From assembly GCA_011800155.1 (NCBI GenBank), contig CM022370.1, positions 3,162,001 through 3,226,000 of the forward strand: a stretch of 64,000 bases of DNA, given 5' to 3'. Below, piece after piece: positions 21,083 through 31,924 of the stretch; within the stretch, counting starts at the first letter, position 1, and the number at the start of each line of letters is the position of its first letter. The translations under genes were made by a program, and so were the position numbers. The notes beneath the pieces were generated by a model. The model was given only the letters and a program-made list of their open reading frames with translations, had not been told where the DNA came from and made no database searches. The stretch comes from Flammulina velutipes (Eukaryota; Basidiomycota; Agaricomycetes; Agaricales; Physalacriaceae).

Positions 21083-23572
21083 ATGTCGTTCTCGTCGCTA
21101 GGACGTCTGTCAAGATGCAGTCGTGCCAACGCTGACCGCTATGCTATCATCCATAATTTCTTCCAACCAGCACGAGCATTTCCGAAGCCGTGCTTGCAGC
21201 AGGCATGCAGACCAATCCCGTCGTTTGCTACGCGGGAATTCCATCTAACGGCGACAACGTTCAAGAAAGCACGTTCACGACACTCTCAAAGACCTTTCCC
21301 TTCCCCAACGCCAATCTCACCGAGCAAGGATCCTCAAGAAATTACTTCCGAGGACGATCTTGTTGAACATTCACAGCATGAACTTGAACCACCTGCGCCT
21401 CACGAGCCTCCTCTGGGATCTATACCGCCACCTTCCACCAAGGCACTACCTGCTCCGTCCAACGAACCTCCTACGAAGGATACGACCACTCCTCTCGCCT
21501 ACAATTTCGAAAACTATTCACGTTTCTTCCGTCAATTGGCGACATCCCTTCCCCATCTACATCGTCCTACGCGCGATGACTTTCTAAACGTCGCGACCGG
21601 ATTCTGGCAGAGAGCCAACGTACGGTTCAAGTGGTACACCATCAAGTCATTCCGGAAATTCAATACGGACGACATGTCGGCATTTATCTCCATGTTCTTG
21701 ATGAGCCAGACATTATGGATATTTGTTGGAACGTGAGTATTTCTGCTGTCTACGGGTTATTTTGTCTAATGGAAGTTTTAGAACGACATTCTTTTCCTTT
21801 ATTTTTGCCGTAGCCAACGGTCTCGGTTTACAGAGTACGCACCCTACTTGATTCACCTGAATGTTCTCTCACCCAATCCATAGACCTTCTTGCGCGCACA
21901 GCAAGTAGCTACCTGACTTCAGAGACAGGGGTCACCGTCATTTTCGAATCGGCCATAGTACCCAAATGGAAAGACTTTCGGATATCATTCAAGAAAGTCT
22001 ACGTCTCTCGCCGGCCGTTCGGTACACCTCCTGCAAGGACGGCTGACCACACAGCAGGAGTTGGTTACGATGTTAGTAACCATCCTGCAAACCATCGTCT
22101 AGAGGATGAGGATGATTTACCGCCTCATCCGCACGGTAGCGATGACCTCAATTACGCCCAGTTCGACCTTACCATCGACTCTATCGACGTCACGCTCTCA
22201 TTATGGAGGTGGCTAGATGGCAGAGGATTGGTCGAAGACGCTGTGGTCAAAGGTGTACGTGGAGTACTCGGTAAGCTTCCTTCCAAATTATGTACACGAC
22301 CTTACACTGCCCCTCCAGATCGTCGTTCAATAGAATGGGATCCCGAGAATCCTCTGGACCCTGCGGACTTCCGCCACAAGGCTCGGCCTGGGGATTTTGA
22401 ACTAGAATCACTCCAACTGGAGGACGTGCTGATCACAGTCTATCAGCCGGGGGATTTCCGCCCCTTTACTGCGTCCATTTTCCGCGCGGATATTCGAACG
22501 TTCAGGAAACGGTGGCTCATGTATGACTTCCTGTGCGCGGAGAACGTGGTGGGGCAGTTCGACAATTGTCTGTTCAGTCTACATAAACCACAGAGCATTG
22601 GAAGGACGATGGAGATGGATTTGGAGGACAGTGACTGGGCGCGCATGGTATTATCTTCATGCGTCATCGAGCATTTCCGCTGATCATGACCTGTTCCTAG
22701 TCCCGCATTCGTATTGATGGGGTCAATGTTGACCATCTTCAACGATCGACCTCGAACGAAGGGCCTATTTCCTGGATTACCTCTGGCAAGATTGACGCAG
22801 TACTGGATATAAAATTCCCTAAGGATCCCGACGACAGTCTCCAACTCAATGTAATCCTCGAGGAAATTGCCGACGCTATTACAACCTCTCTGACAAATCC
22901 GGTGTTGGATCGTATACCAGGTCAGCGGGAGTTGGCCAAACCTCCGTTGAGTGCGCCGGAGGATGTGAATCCCGAGCCTAGTCAAAGGAAGGTCACGGTA
23001 GACATTGATTTGCGGTTCAGAGATATCAAGGCGGAGTTGCCGATTTTTACAAACGATCTATCATACGTGAACAACGCGTTGGTCCGTCCGATTGTGGCGT
23101 TTATGAAGTGAGTCTACGATCTATCCATCGCTAGCGCTCGCTAAACTGCGGGCACAGTGCCAATCGAACGCTCGTGCCTATACACTGTCGCATCGTGAAG
23201 GACCTAGACGACTTTGATGGTTCTTGGACTGTGAGTCGCACCTACTGTTGTTTTGGATCTCCACTGATCCGCGACGCTTAGCTCTGGGACTGTGAGCCAT
23301 GGCTCCAACTTACTGTGAATGTTTACTAACGATCCGTCGCAGCTGGGCTTCTGGATGAAATGGCTGTCAAGATGTATGATGCACTTGCATACCATGTCAC
23401 GCAGGTTAATATGAATCGACGTGTCAAGGCGGTGAGCATCTGGAGTCTGCAGAAAACAGCTACTGCGGTATTGGCTGCCCTGAGGACCGCGGTTGATCCC
23501 GTCTCTGCACATATGAGGCAGGCGTATCTAGATAGGTATAATAATTTTGTGACTGAGACTGTTGTAGTGTAG
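21083..23572 (+). CDS. MDM31: Mitochondrial distribution and morphology protein, MDM31/MDM32 family
   Basis: The protein begins with a Ser/Arg-rich, poorly acidic leader (MSFSSLGRLSRCSRANADRY) typical of a mitochondrial presequence, followed by a Pro-rich linker. Family blocks follow: YSRFFRQLATSLPHLHRPTR, FLNVATGFWQRANVRFKW, a membrane segment (ISMFLMSQTLWIFVGTTTFF), ETGVTVIFESAIVPKWKDFR, FDLTIDSIDVTLSLWRWLDG, WLMYDFLCAENVVGQFDN, a spliced IDGVNVDHLQ, WITSGKIDAVLDIKFP and the C-terminal VDIDLRFRDIKAELP with a final helix. In yeast, Mdm31 and Mdm32 are inner-membrane proteins needed for tubular mitochondria, mtDNA inheritance and phospholipid (cardiolipin) homeostasis; the same role is inferred here. 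Which of the two paralogues this represents is not certain, as many fungi outside yeasts carry one. Introns are seen near 21734, 21833, 22272, 22645, 23108 and 23232. The start is 98 bases from the divergent methyltransferase start, so a shared promoter is likely. Confidence 0.85.
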
Positions 23573-23995
23573 GAAGCAGAATTAAATTGGCCACACGCAA
23601 TTGGTGTTGAGTGATCCTAAAATGTCCGCCCTTTGTTGTTTGCAAGAGTGGAATGAATGACATATGACGTTCCTTTATCCGATCTGGGATACGCGTCGCT
23701 CGGCATCAGTTTCTTTTTCGTTCTTCGCTCTTGTCATCCCATTACTCGTTCCGAGCCGTGCCTCCGTGCCAAACGTGTACATAAATCAACTGCAGATTTG
23801 CTTCGGCGTTAGCCCGCCATTCAATATACAGGCTTTCTCTCTCTCTTTGTCATTGTCCCGCCCGATTCACGGTTGCCTCGCCATCCAAACTTGATACAGC
23901 GGGGTTGCGGGTATGTGTCATGTTTCACACATATTTATATATCGGGCGCTGAGAAAGAACATCACCCAAGACATAGCTCCTCTCTTTCTCCCACC

Positions 23996-26900
23996 ATGTC
24001 TGACAGCAACGACGACTTCCCCAATGACGATTCCCCGGCGCAGAAGCGGCGCAAGATGCAGCGCGCGTGTGATGTATGTCGCCGCAAAAAAAGTATCGTG
24101 AGCGATAGTCGTATGACGAGCAGTGATTGACTTTGTTATTAGTTAAATGTACGTTCTTTCGTTGAGCTAGTTTGGATGGGCGTGACCCGTGCCTTTTAGG
24201 TGACGGAGGCGACGCGACGAAAGGAAAGAAATGTGCAAATTGCCTGGCGTATGGGTTTGATTGCACGTACGCAGATGGCACCAAGGTACGTGTTGGTGAT
24301 ACTCCTCGCGATATAGTCCCAATTCGATTTTGCAGAAGCGCAGATTTGCCAAAGGGTTAGTGTGTCCAATCCATTGATAGTGACCCATCGTTTACGCGAG
24401 GCTCATTACAGCTACGTGGAAGCTTTGGAACAGCGCCTGACAAAGGCTGAGGACTTACTTAGCAAGGTACAGAAGCGTTCTGTCATCGCTATTCACAGCT
24501 CACAATAGGCATTAGGTCATGGGCACCTCCGAGCTCTCACAAGCTCTCGAAGGAGAACACACTACGGAAGCGGCAGACGTCTCGTGGATCAAGTTTAAGC
24601 GCGCCTCTCCTGCTCCAGTCAAACTCGTCTCGGCTATCGCACGGTCTTTCCCTCATCGGCAGCCTCAAGAGGCCGATAATACCTCTGACGAGGAAGATGC
24701 AGTGATACACGCAAAGGTGACTGAGGGGATGCGCCGCTTGGAGCTAGATCCGAGTGAGATTCGATTCGTAGGCCGGTCCAGCGGGATTGGGTTACTGCAT
24801 CGCACAATGATGCTGAGAGACCATCAACAAAACAACCCATACAGCCTCGACCATAGGCGAATGGAGTTTTGGACCAACTCGGAGGTGGGTGTGCGTATTA
24901 ATTGGTTCAACATTCCTTACCTTACTTCAATCAGTGGGAAACAGTCGACGATGATCCTGAGCCTGGCGTCCAGTACGACTTCCCAGAACCCGATCTTATG
25001 GACGCCCTCATCAATCTGTACTTTGAGCAGATGAATATCTTCATCCCGCTCCTCCATCGCCCGACGTTTCAGAAATCTATTGACGAGGGTCTGCATTACA
25101 AGCACAAGGTCTTTGCCGCGACTGTACTATGTGTATGCGCTATTGGCGCCCGCTTCTCCCACGATCCACGAGTCTACCTGGAGAATGTAACTCATCGCCG
25201 TAAGTCGGCAGGATGGAAGTGGTTCACGCAAGTTCGACGGTTCCAAGTCCTGCTGCTCGACTCAGTCTCTGTGTATGACTTGCAAAAATGTGCTGTGAGC
25301 ACCCTGCTTTCCTCTCCTCTGATTTGTTTTCATACTCAGACGGATATTCGAAGCTTGCGGCTATCTATATGCAAGGATGTTCCATGCCACATGCGTGTTG
25401 GACGACAGTTGGTACCGGTATACGTATGGCACAAGACGCGGGCATTCACAGAAAAGGGATGTTCGGTTCTGGTGCGCAGACGAAAGCCGAGCAAGAGATA
25501 TGGAAGCGAGCGTTTTGGTAGGTTTCGTGAATACTCATAACTTGGGCGTCTCTAACGGTCGCGTTGTAGGTGTCTTGTATGTCTCGATCGGGCGCTTAGC
25601 TTGGGCATGGGACGGCCGTGTTCTATTCATGACGAAGAGTGAGTTCTTCTAATGCTTCAGGAGATAATTGGGCTTATTCATCCGAATAGCATTGATGCAG
25701 ATTATCCTATTGCATGCGATGACGAATACTGGTACACGGACGATCCGAAGGACGCTTTTGTCCAACCTCCCGGAAAACCTTCCGTTATGGAATATTTTAA
25801 TGCTACTCTTGACCTCAATGAGATTCTAGCCTTTTGCTCACGTACTCTGGTGAGCATTCCATTTGCTGATTACTCTGGATTGTGCTGAAATATTTTGTCC
25901 AGTACTCGATCAACAAGTCGAGGTCCATGTTAGGGATTGTTGATATCGAGTGGAAGAAACACATAGTCACTGAGCTAGACTCCGCATTGAACAAATGGAT
26001 AGACTCTATCCCTGAGCATAGTAAGCTTGTCCTGCCTCCCATTGAATTTTGATCTGACAACACTCCAGTCCGCTGGGATCCGCATCGCGAAAACGACATA
26101 TTCTTCAGCCAATCTGCCCTACTCCATTGCTGGTATTATCAAGTGCAAATTCTGACGCACAGGCCCTTCATCACTTCCGACAAGAAGTCAGAATTCCCTT
26201 CTCTTGCAATTTGCACGAACGCAGCTAGGGCGACTAGCCATATCGCGGACTGCCAATTGCGGCGGCCTTCGAGGAGCTCTTTACACCAGTGTGCAGTACG
26301 TGCTACTTGTGTGTTCCGTGTTTGTCGCTTTTTTGACATGGTTCAATAGCATCCTATATTTAGTGCGGCGGTTGTATTGTTGCTCAATATCTGGAGCGGG
26401 AAACGTTCCGGCCTTACCCTCAATCCGAGGAACGAGATGGGCGATGTATACAAATGCATGAAAAGTCTACGTTCATTGGAGCAAAAGTACGTGGCGTTTT
26501 TAGACGCTGGGACTTCGTGACTGACGGGCTTTGGTAGCTGGCACTATGCGGGTCGTTTGTGGTGAGCAATTCTGACTCGACAGGGTTTCTATACATGAAA
26601 ACTCAACTTTTTCGTCAGGGATATTCTCTACGAACTTTCTTGTGCCGGAGAGCTCCCCCTGCCTCCCCCATCCAACAAGCGCGGACTTGACTCTGAGAGC
26701 CCCAAGACGGACATATCTAGCGCTTCTTCCCCATACCCAGAATCGCCTGATGCATATCCAACATCGGCTAGCACCCCGATATACGCACCTCACCTCCCAG
26801 TCGTGCCGTCAGATCCCCTAAGCAACATGCACACGCCCTACCAGTCGTCCTTCTCGACCAATGATAATACCAATACGTGGCCGTCGCCCCAGTCAGTCTT

Positions 26901-27182
26901 CATGCAGAGTCCCATGTCCGCGGGCCCGTCGTACCTCCCGGCGAATCAGTATCCACAATTCGGCGGCGGAGACATGTATACAGATATGCAAGGGCAAGGG
27001 CAGGGACAAGGGCAGCAAGCTATGTTACTTGATACGGAAGCATTTGGGATGTGGCCGACTGGTTTTGAGTGCGTGAATTTCTCGGATAAGAATAAGGGTG
27101 TTAGAGCTGATTTTTGATGGTGTTGTGTAGGCTCGAGGATTGGGGACAATATCTTAGTAGTTTGACTAACGGACCTACGTGA
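23996..27182 (+). CDS. Zn2Cys6 transcription factor with Fungal_trans domain
   Basis: ATG 23996 lies in a CCACCATG context about 55 bases after a TATA-like element (tttatatat, 23936-23944). The DNA-binding cluster is CX2CX6CX10CX2CX6C: QRACDVCRRKK, then IKC supplied by a 6-base exon at 24143-24148, then DGGDATKGKKCANCLAYGFDC. A linker and short coiled coil follow (KRRFAKGYVEALEQRL, KAEDLLSKVMG). The middle holds the Fungal_trans regulatory domain: LINLYFEQMNIFIPLLHRPT, AATVLCVCAIGARFSHDP, KLAAIYMQGCSMPHACWTTV, GIRMAQDAGIHRK, KRAFWCLVCLDRALSLGMGR. The C-terminal third is Ser/Pro/Gln-rich and ends in LEDWGQYLSSLTNGPT, TGA 27180-27182. Such proteins are nuclear and control carbon, nitrogen or secondary metabolism genes; the target is unknown. 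At least nine introns are needed. Spacing to the MDM31-like gene upstream is about 420 bases. Confidence 0.9.
24143..24148 (+). other. 6-base micro-exon inside the zinc cluster
   Basis: The exon is ttaaat. The preceding exon ends at 24092 and the intron 24093-24142 starts GTATCG and ends TTAG (50 bases). The following intron 24149-24199 starts GTACGT and ends TTTTAG (51 bases). Joining gives ATT AAA TGT, i.e. Ile-Lys-Cys, which supplies the third zinc-binding cysteine at exactly the family spacing. Skipping it would keep the frame but remove the ligand pattern. Confidence 0.75.
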
Positions 27183-27494
27183 CTCTTGGTCGCGTAAGGA
27201 TGTCAGGATAGCATAGACTGTATTGATAGATACCTACTATATTACGACTTTGTAACAGTGTATTAACGTTAATTCGGGACTTGTGGATTGTGTTTCGCTC
27301 TGATTCGTGAACAGTTCTACTGCAGATAAATCAATCTGAAGGAGCTTGGTACCCAGAGTCGCTGTCACGTCCTCTATACAAGCTTGGATTCGCTATCTCG
27401 CGAGGTTCTCTCAGGAAAAGTAAGTATGGTATTTGGGCGTTCGTTCTTGGTCGGACGGCTATATGGCGCACGCTGAAGCTCTACAATTTACAAG
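27183..27494. other. Convergent intergenic interval
   Basis: This is the 3' region shared by the rightward Zn2Cys6 gene and the leftward membrane protein. I see nothing coding in it. Confidence 0.5.
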
Positions 27495-28354
27495 TTACAA
27501 GACTGTATACAATTCACTTATCACGAGAGGTATTCCACATCTCAGAAAATGTGCTATAGATGCAGTGTGGTCAGACAGTGATAGAAGCATGAGATGTGAG
27601 TAGACTGACAGAAGGACTTCATCCGGGCTGTGAACGCACAACCGAGCGAATACAAAAACGAACGACGCAAGAAATAGGAGAGGAACAGTCTTTGCTATGT
27701 TCAATAAAGGCGCGTCAGACATTATCGCTGCAAAGAATGTTTTGACTTGGAGAAAGGCGTCAGCTGCGATTCTTTACGTGGGCGCTAATGAGGTGAAGGC
27801 AACGCACAGAGGGATATAAAATGAAACGCCACCCAATTTGCGCAAAGAAGGTCACTGTTCTTCTTCCGAACGTCTGCGTATATAGACTTGGAGAGGAAGG
27901 TGATCCCGATGAGAGGCATAAAGAAGTAGAAGAATAGATGATTCTCGTTCGGGGTCCATTTCGTGTACAGCGTGAGTGCGCAGACGTGGAGGATGGTGAA
28001 AAGAGAGAAGGCCAATGCGAATCGGACGAAGGAGAAGACACAGGGCTTCTCTACGGGCTCTAGTGAAGCCAATAGGTTTTCTTCATCGTCGGCGGTGGTC
28101 ATGGTTGTATACACTGACTTGGCCAACGATGTCAGTGGTGTCGGCTTAGAAAGAAGGTCACGGGGCGGGTGTGGCGGATCGAGTTCGACGCGATTCTTCT
28201 CACGCTTCTTGATAGTGACACCTACGGATAATTCCCCCGCTTCATACAGATCTTGTGAGGTTATAATACTAACAGGATATTGCGTTTTACGCCACTGGGG
28301 TTCTGGTATCATGGGATGTGGGTTATGCAGGCATCGATCAGTGAGATGTAGCAA
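27495..28354 (-). CDS. Hypothetical small membrane protein
   Basis: Two exons are proposed. The first carries a hydrophilic N-terminus (possible starts at 28354 or 28312, MIPEPQWRKTQYPV) and two hydrophobic segments, VFSFVRFALAFSLFTILHVC and LFFYFFMPLIGITFLSKSIY. An intron from about 27801 (GTGCGT donor) to about 27728 (TTTGCAG acceptor) joins it to APLLNIAKTVPLLFLASFVF and a further weakly hydrophobic stretch ending at 27495. The join keeps the frame and gives three to four membrane spans. No known family is recognised. The long unbroken frame and good splice sites support a real gene, but the start and the exact splice are uncertain. Confidence 0.5.
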
Positions 28355-28711
28355 AAACCTGACTAGTATCCGATTATAATTCTAGGTGAGACGTGCGGCT
28401 TCAGTGCCAGCGCCGCGATGTCCTAAAGCTAGGATAATCTTGTCACTCTTATGGCTCAGTGTTTAAGCTTAGACAATGTTATTTATTGGCACTCGGCAGC
28501 AAGATAATGTCCATCGACCAAGCAGAAATCGATTGCTACTGTGCCCACATTCCAGAAATGGTTCCACGCAAGGGAAGTAATACAGAAAGTATAGCACTTG
28601 ATTATGTGGTGAAATAAGCCAATAGCATCAGGTAACCTACAGTAACCATCGCCTCCCCTGTCGTTCTCTTCTCCGACTGTAAAAGTCCCGTATCAATATA
28701 TCTATACGTCT
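28355..28711. other. Intergenic interval
   Basis: This lies between two leftward genes: the kinase 3' end and the membrane-protein 5' end. No coding or RNA feature is seen. Confidence 0.5.
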
Positions 28712-29803
28712 TCACGTCACCGGCGTATAATATCGCTTCTCAATAATATCACTCTTCACTAATCTCCTCCTCTCCGCATTGACTTTGCGCAGATACTCCC
28801 TAGCCCTCACCTCAAACGTATCGCACCCCACGAAGAAGTCCTTGGGCAGCAAATCCTTCCTCTGATCCCAGGGCTTCACGTCCACGCTCTCGCATTTATC
28901 CAAACACACGAGGATCATGCCGAAGCTGTACGCGTCGGCGAGAAGCGCGTCCTGGCACTCGCCTCGCAGGATCTCGGGAGCGCAGAACGGGCGGGTACCG
29001 GGATGGATTTGTTCGGTTTTGCGTGTGGGCTGGTATGGCGCCTGGGAGGACGTTTTGCGCATTAGATGGGCGAACGGGTCGACGGGCTCGTCCTCTGGTG
29101 AGGTGTAGTCGGAGTCGACTGATACGGACCTGCCAAAATCAAGTAGTTTGATTGTATCGAATGGGACTGTTACTTGGACGTTTAATAGGGAGAGGTCACC
29201 GTGGCTGAGTCCGAAGGAATGGAGGTGGGTGAGGCCGTCTAGCAGCTGGTCGTGGTAGTCGATCTTTTTGGCAAGGGACAATGCTGGCCGCTCTTTGACG
29301 GCGTCGTACAGTGTTCGGCCATCGATAAATTCGAGAACCATACCGACGTTCTCTAGAGAACCGAGGAATGCACAAATGTTCCTGTGGCGGGTGACGGTGG
29401 TGTACACGCGGAGTTCTGCGAGAAACTGGACGGTGACGTCGGACGCGTTGGACTGCATCTCGCCGTTGATTTCGAGCTGGACGACGTCGGGCTTTTTGAC
29501 GACGCATTTGAAGAGTTCTGAAGCGGAACCTTGGGCGCACGGGGATAAGTTCGCGGTGGGATTTGGAGGGGCGGAATACGCGGTGGGAGTTGGGAAGGAG
29601 AAGATGGATGTTGGGTGGCGGGGAGGGTTGTAGATGGGCGGAGACGGTGGCGGTGTCGTCTGGCGCAGTTGTTGCTCCGTCGTGTGTGCTGATGGTTGTG
29701 GATGGTGGAAATGGAATAGCGAATCGGCGGAGGTGGGCTCCTCGTTGATGGCTGCTGCATACGCCGGTGGCATCTTCTGGTCCTCATCGTCGTTCATCTC
29801 CAC
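28712..29803 (-). CDS. Protein kinase-like protein with divergent N-lobe
   Basis: A single exon of 363 codons. Residues 1-95 are low-complexity Pro/Thr-rich. The kinase fold follows: an alpha-C-like AELRVYTTVTRHRNICAFLG, hinge MVLEFIDGRTLYDAV, catalytic loop HGDLSLLNV (Asp and Asn kept, HRD changed to HGD), LLDFGRSV (DFG kept), activation-segment end RPFCAPEIL (APE kept) and DAYSFGMILVCLDK in place of DVWSFG. The glycine-rich loop is not visible and the region that should hold the ATP-anchoring lysine reads KKPDVVQLEI. It is closest in style to the TKL-like, HGDL-bearing kinases expanded in mushrooms. Whether it is an active kinase or a pseudokinase cannot be settled here. The stop ends at 28712; no intron is needed. 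Confidence 0.75.
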   Translation of the reverse strand: MEMNDDEDQKMPPAYAAAINEEPTSADSLFHFHHPQPSAHTTEQQLRQTTPPPSPPIYNPPRHPTSIFSFPTPTAYSAPPNPTANLSPCAQGSASELFKCVVKKPDVVQLEINGEMQSNASDVTVQFLAELRVYTTVTRHRNICAFLGSLENVGMVLEFIDGRTLYDAVKERPALSLAKKIDYHDQLLDGLTHLHSFGLSHGDLSLLNVQVTVPFDTIKLLDFGRSVSVDSDYTSPEDEPVDPFAHLMRKTSSQAPYQPTRKTEQIHPGTRPFCAPEILRGECQDALLADAYSFGMILVCLDKCESVDVKPWDQRKDLLPKDFFVGCDTFEVRAREYLRKVNAERRRLVKSDIIEKRYYTPVT

Positions 29804-30339
29804 TGCGCGGCAGTCAGTGCGGGATATGCTGTGGCGAGAACAGGCTCACCCATCCACCAGTTCTTTTTCGAGGTTAGAGTAACACGTTTGACGTGCATTC
29901 TCGATTGCGATTGTGGTGGCGGCTTGAATTCGGACGGCGAGGCGAGCGAGCCCGTTATTGCTCTGTTTATTGCTGGTCGTATGTCTTGCATGATGACGGT
30001 GATGGTCGTGGAAGAAGACAAGGTGGGGCATCACACATCGACATGTGCGGTTAATGCGTGGTGCGGATCCTTTTCGACGCGTCAGCAATGCATGCGAGGG
30101 CAAAGCGAACGTTCTGTGAAGATAAAAGACAAGTAAGTAATAGCGATAGATGAAGAGATATTTAGTAGTCCAGGATGCCAATGGATACATACCAGTTGAC
30201 ATTCCTCATATTCAGCGTCGAGCCAGTGCATTGTACAGCGTGAACAACTGACAAACGTGCAAGTCCTCGTTGTATGAAGAGAAAATAGGAAAATGAATTT
30301 GCGATTATATAACGATCACTGGCTCTTCCACCAACCACG
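29804..30339. other. Divergent promoter region
   Basis: This interval separates the leftward kinase from the rightward NKAP-like gene. Several frames of 60-120 codons exist on both strands, but none shows a domain or fits splicing with its neighbours. Confidence 0.45.
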
Positions 30340-31682
30340 ATGGCGACAGTGCACCCTTCCAGAATGGCACTCGTTCCGCAAGCTGCTCCGTCTGAACGAC
30401 GCCGCGGACGCTCGCCGTCTCCACGACGCTCTCAACGCAGTCCAAGTCCCAGTCGCAGCGGGCCCAGTTCACGGAGAAGACCCAACGAGCGTCGCCCAAG
30501 TCCCGCTTATGATGACTATCGTCGCCCGGACCCACAGTCAGAAGAACATAGACGACCTGCCGAGAACATGTACCCAAACCGTGAACGTCCACTTGGCCAG
30601 GTATCTACCAAAGGAAGCTACCAGGAAATTCCAAGAGGCGCACAAGGAACAGGACTAGACTATCTGGAAAGGTGCGTACTACCTGCCAGTAGCATCTGAC
30701 TACTCTCTCATAAATACATTCACAGCCGACGACTTCAGCGTGAAGAATCTACGGCCCAGGTTTGGCCCCAGTCACCCAAGGCTCCTGCACGATCTCCGTG
30801 AGTTGTAGAATAATTCATCTTGCCCATTGCTAAACACCCTTGTCCAGATCCCCAAAACGGCGGAGCAAACGCTCCAAACGAGACCGCTCTCTTTCTTCCA
30901 GCGACTCTTCCTCCGAAGACGAACGTCGAAAGCGCGAGAAGAAGGAACGGAAACGCAGAAAGGAGAAGGAACGGTCGGAGAGGAAGGAGAAACGAAAACA
31001 TCATTCGCGCTCTAGAGCTCACTCCTCTGATGATGACGATGAGGACCGCAGGCGACACAGGAAACGCCGCCACACTTCTAGGAGCAGGAGTAGAACCATG
31101 GAGATGCCCTCCAGACGAACCGAAACTACGAAAATACCAGTCGACAACGACGATGAATGGGTCGTCAAAGCCCCTCCTAGGCCTGCTAGTTCTGCTCCGA
31201 CCTCCGTCCCTCCTTCTCGTGGCCGCTCAGCTCCTGCTGACAACACTGCCAACCCGAACGACGAGGATGAAGACGACGACGACGCGCTCGGCCCCCAACC
31301 TGCCATTAAAATCAACAGGCGCCTAGACGAACGTTCTTTCGGCGGTGCTCTCCTTCGTGGCGAAGGCAGTGCAATGGCAGCTTTCCTCGAAGACGGAACG
31401 GACTCTCGTATTCCCCGTCGTGGTGAGATTGGTCTCACTTCGGACGAGATTGCCAAGTATGAAGACGCTGGGTACGTGATGAGTGGGAATCGCCATAAGC
31501 GCATGAACGCTGTGCGGATGAGGAAGGAGAACCAGGTTATTAGCGCTGAGGAGAAGAGGGGTATTCTTAAGCTGCAGAAGGAGGAGAGGCAGAGACGGGA
31601 GGCGATATTGAGGGAAGAGTTTAGTGAGCTTGTTAGTGAGAGGCTGAAGGGTGCTGACATTGGGCCTGCAAAACCTCTCTGA
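30340..31682 (+). CDS. NKAP: NKAP-like nuclear SR-rich protein
   Basis: Three exons (30340-30671, 30726-30797, 30848-31682) join in frame. The N-terminal half is rich in Arg/Ser and Lys/Glu dipeptides (RRRGRSPSPRRSQRSPSP; KREKKERKRRKEKERSERK), as in splicing-associated proteins. The C-terminal 100 residues match the NKAP C-terminal domain closely: GGALLRGEGSAMAAFLEDG, RIPRRGEIGLTSDEIAKYED, AGYVMSGNRHKRMNAVRMRK, ENQVISAEEKRGILKLQKEE and REAILREEFSELV. In animals NKAP is a nuclear RNA-binding and transcriptional-repressor protein linked to pre-mRNA splicing; a spliceosome-linked role is inferred here. Start ATG 30340 lies just after a short leader; the first intron is bounded by GTGCGT and CACAG, the second by GTGAGT and TCCAG. 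The call rests on the domain and is strong. Confidence 0.9.
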
Positions 31683-31924
31683 TTCGTTGTACAGTACGTG
31701 TTTAACGAAGAAAGTATGAATCTGAGTATTCAAATTATTTCTCAGAAGACCCAGACTGAACGGCATTTGCGCCACGCGCAGGGTTCTGACTACCCTGCCG
31801 ATCAAGTTTGCCACGCAACTTTCCCTTTACTTTCCTTACCACCATCTCGCTGTCTTCCTAGTGGACACGTACGTCTCTCGTTCTCGACGCGTCTTTCGAC
31901 TAACGAACATTTGTCAATGTAGTT

